NCBI GenBank assembly: GCA_021827245.1
Contig: JAKAWN010000048.1
Span: forward strand, 1-23,935
Direction: 5' to 3'
Source of the DNA: Acidobacteriota bacterium
Lineage (GTDB): Bacteria > Acidobacteriota > Terriglobia > UBA7540
Length of the DNA stretch: 23,935 bases
Of this stretch, positions 22,265 to 23,935 are shown in pieces; position 1 is the stretch's first letter; every line of letters starts with the position of its first letter. The notes under the pieces were generated by a model. The model had not been told where the DNA came from and did not search any database. It saw only the letters and a program-made list of their open reading frames with translations. The translations under genes were made by a program, and so were the position numbers.

Positions 22265-23881
22265 TCAGTTCCTCCCCAGCCCGGCGAGAGAGTCACGTCC
22301 TTTGCGCCACACCGACTCGGGGCTGGGCACGACCCAACTCCACAACCCGCGGCAATCGGACCAGCGATAATTTCCGACGAGCAAGAAGAGCACGCTCGAG
22401 ACGACGCAGCCGGCGAGGCCCGCGAGCCAGGATTGCGGGCGCCAATACCAGGCGACGGCAGTTGCCAGGAGAATGACGAAGGCGAGCCGGGCCCAATCGC
22501 GCAACAGTCCGGTGCGGAAGGGAACGCTGAGCCGGGCGATAAGGAAGACGAGAATGCTGCCGGCAAGCTGCGAAAGACCCAGTCCAAGGACGGCTCCGAG
22601 CAGACGGAAATGTGGCCAGAGGAGGAGGAACAGGCCGGCGTTGAGAGAGATTTGGAACAGGCTGACCCAAGCTCCTTCGTGCGGCTTGCCGACGGCGGAA
22701 AGGAGTGTGCCGCCGCTCGAGCCTGGGCTCGCGAGGCCAACGAGGGCGGTGAGAAGCAGGACGGGGAGGGCCAGGCCTTTATAGAGCGGGCCGAAAATAG
22801 CCACGAGCGGCGCGGCGAGAAAGATCAGGCCACACGTGCCTGCGGCAACGACAAGCAGAAGCAAGCGCATGTGGGCGCGGAAAGCTTCCCCTGCGCCTTG
22901 GCGATTATCCGCCGCAAACAGGTTTGTGAGGGAAGGGAGAAGCGTTTGCAAGAAGTAGCCGTTGACGACCGGAATGGTGAGGGCCAGAGCGGTGATAGCG
23001 ACGTATTCGCCGAGGATTTTCATGCCGCCGAAATTGAGGACGAGAACGAAGTCAACTCTCTGCAGCAAGCTGATGAGGCTGATAGATTGCGTGCCCAAGG
23101 CGAAGGTCCAGAAGCCGCGCGGCAGGAAGAAGCGAACCCGAAGGCGCTCGCCCGGCTGGCGCAGGAATGGGCTGCGGCGGAGCCAGCGGAGCCCGGCGGC
23201 GATGCCGAGTGTGGTGAGGGTTAGATACACGAACCAGACGATTTCGACGGCATAGCGCGCCAACCAGGGCCGGCGGAAAAGAAAAAGAAAGATGTAGACG
23301 AGGAACGAGCCGATTGTGATCAGTCGGGCAAGGAACTGAGCGTGGCGGAAATCCAGATTGGCCTTCAAGACGGCCTGGATCAGGGAAAAGAGGATGGGGA
23401 TGGGTGCCAGGATGAGGACGGAAAGGAGGAAGCCCGAGCCGACATCGGGGCCGAAGAGGTAATGCAGCGATTCCGGAAAGAGCGCAGCCAAGCCGAGCCA
23501 GACGAGCATGGTGGCGCAAATAACGAGGAAATAAGAGAGGAGAAAGCTCAACCGTTTTTCCGGACCGAGCTCCGGTAGGAACTTGATAGCGACCGCGTCT
23601 CCGCCGAAGTACAAGACGCAGGAGACCACACCGATGTAAACGAGCAGCAGACCGTAGGTGGCTATCGCTTCTGGGCTGACGCGTGCAAGAAGGATTTTGC
23701 TGCCGTAGGAAAACGGAACGGCCAAGGCCGCGAGCCAGACGGTCCAGCGCATGCCGGAGCGAATCCGGAGCTGCGTCTCGGCAGGCACGGAGGGCATCCA
23801 GCCCGTGGCAGCATGATCTGGACGCTTGCCAAGGGAGTTATGCAAAGGCTCGAAGCCGGAGATGATGCGTGAGCCGTTCAT
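22265..23881 (-). CDS. Wzx-type polysaccharide flippase (MOP superfamily)
   Basis: A 538-aa membrane protein with about 12-14 helices and the repeat pattern of the MOP/RfbX family, which moves lipid-linked oligosaccharides across the inner membrane. Visible segments include MRWTVWLAALAVPFSYGSKI, SPEAIATYGLLLVYIGVVSC, VDFVLVLNFGGMKILGEYVA and NGYFLQTLLPSLTNLFAADN, the last two typical of repeat-unit transporters. A soluble leader of about 40 residues precedes the first helix; Met44 is an alternative start. The ATG at 23881 has a GGAGGAAGGG site somewhat far upstream. It begins the visible leftward polysaccharide operon; earlier genes may lie beyond the window. Confidence 0.88.
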   Translation of the reverse strand: MNGSRIISGFEPLHNSLGKRPDHAATGWMPSVPAETQLRIRSGMRWTVWLAALAVPFSYGSKILLARVSPEAIATYGLLLVYIGVVSCVLYFGGDAVAIKFLPELGPEKRLSFLLSYFLVICATMLVWLGLAALFPESLHYLFGPDVGSGFLLSVLILAPIPILFSLIQAVLKANLDFRHAQFLARLITIGSFLVYIFLFLFRRPWLARYAVEIVWFVYLTLTTLGIAAGLRWLRRSPFLRQPGERLRVRFFLPRGFWTFALGTQSISLISLLQRVDFVLVLNFGGMKILGEYVAITALALTIPVVNGYFLQTLLPSLTNLFAADNRQGAGEAFRAHMRLLLLVVAAGTCGLIFLAAPLVAIFGPLYKGLALPVLLLTALVGLASPGSSGGTLLSAVGKPHEGAWVSLFQISLNAGLFLLLWPHFRLLGAVLGLGLSQLAGSILVFLIARLSVPFRTGLLRDWARLAFVILLATAVAWYWRPQSWLAGLAGCVVSSVLFLLVGNYRWSDCRGLWSWVVPSPESVWRKGRDSLAGLGRN

Positions 23882-23935
23882 CTAGACTCGCCCTTCCTCC
23901 GACCACCAGTCGGGCCGGCGCGTCGGCGCCCACTC

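Noticed and set aside
21203..23224. 673-aa plus-strand open frame
   Set aside because: It lies exactly opposite the flippase and glycosyltransferase genes, is rich in charged residues, has no motif, and is a typical antisense frame in GC-rich DNA.

Overview
The window is GC-rich bacterial chromosome, most likely from an Acidobacteriota-type soil or sediment bacterium. This is inferred from an exosortase/EpsI/TPR-lipoprotein operon beside PEP-CTERM proteins ending in a PEPATLGLVG-type signal, a lipoprotein with putative-Ig repeats, and a dense mixture of IS110, IS3, IS66 and IS1380 material. No rRNA, tRNA or CRISPR array was seen.

Left block (1-3318): a 5'-truncated mono-haem cytochrome c, a doubtful small ORF and a thioredoxin-fold protein run rightward. 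Facing them are a DUF59/MIP18-type Fe-S assembly factor, a DUF2249 protein and an NnrS-like membrane protein. This combination resembles accessory genes of nitrogen-oxide or respiratory metabolism, but no reductase is present.

Mobile island (about 3319-7490): decayed sequence, a broken IS110 transposase, and an IS3-family element whose orfB is split by a complete IS110/IS1111-type element (about 4849-6338). Removing that element restores the IS3 reading frame exactly. The roughly 410-bp non-coding end of the element contains two consecutive guide-loop structures. Their guides match the element's own ends (donor) and the flanking IS3 sequence (target), so this is a readable candidate bridge RNA (seekRNA). 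Its target is a conserved coding motif of another transposase.

PEP-CTERM block (7490-14008, leftward): two paralogous PEP-CTERM proteins, then exosortase, EpsI and a large TPR lipoprotein. Large hairpins separate the units, and a good sigma-54-like site lies before the second PEP-CTERM gene. Diverging from it is an 885-aa lipoprotein with two Ig-like repeats and a glycoside-hydrolase-like barrel carrying an inserted beta domain.

Polysaccharide block (17139-23935, leftward): a flippase, two glycosyltransferases and a GT2-GT39 fusion ORF. An IS1380 scrap and REP-like palindromes have removed the end of one glycosyltransferase and the front of the next. The presumed logic is that the flippase and glycosyltransferases build an exported polysaccharide, the exosortase system anchors PEP-CTERM proteins in that envelope matrix, and the lipoprotein may remodel it.

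All calls come from reading the sequence by eye; no database search was run.
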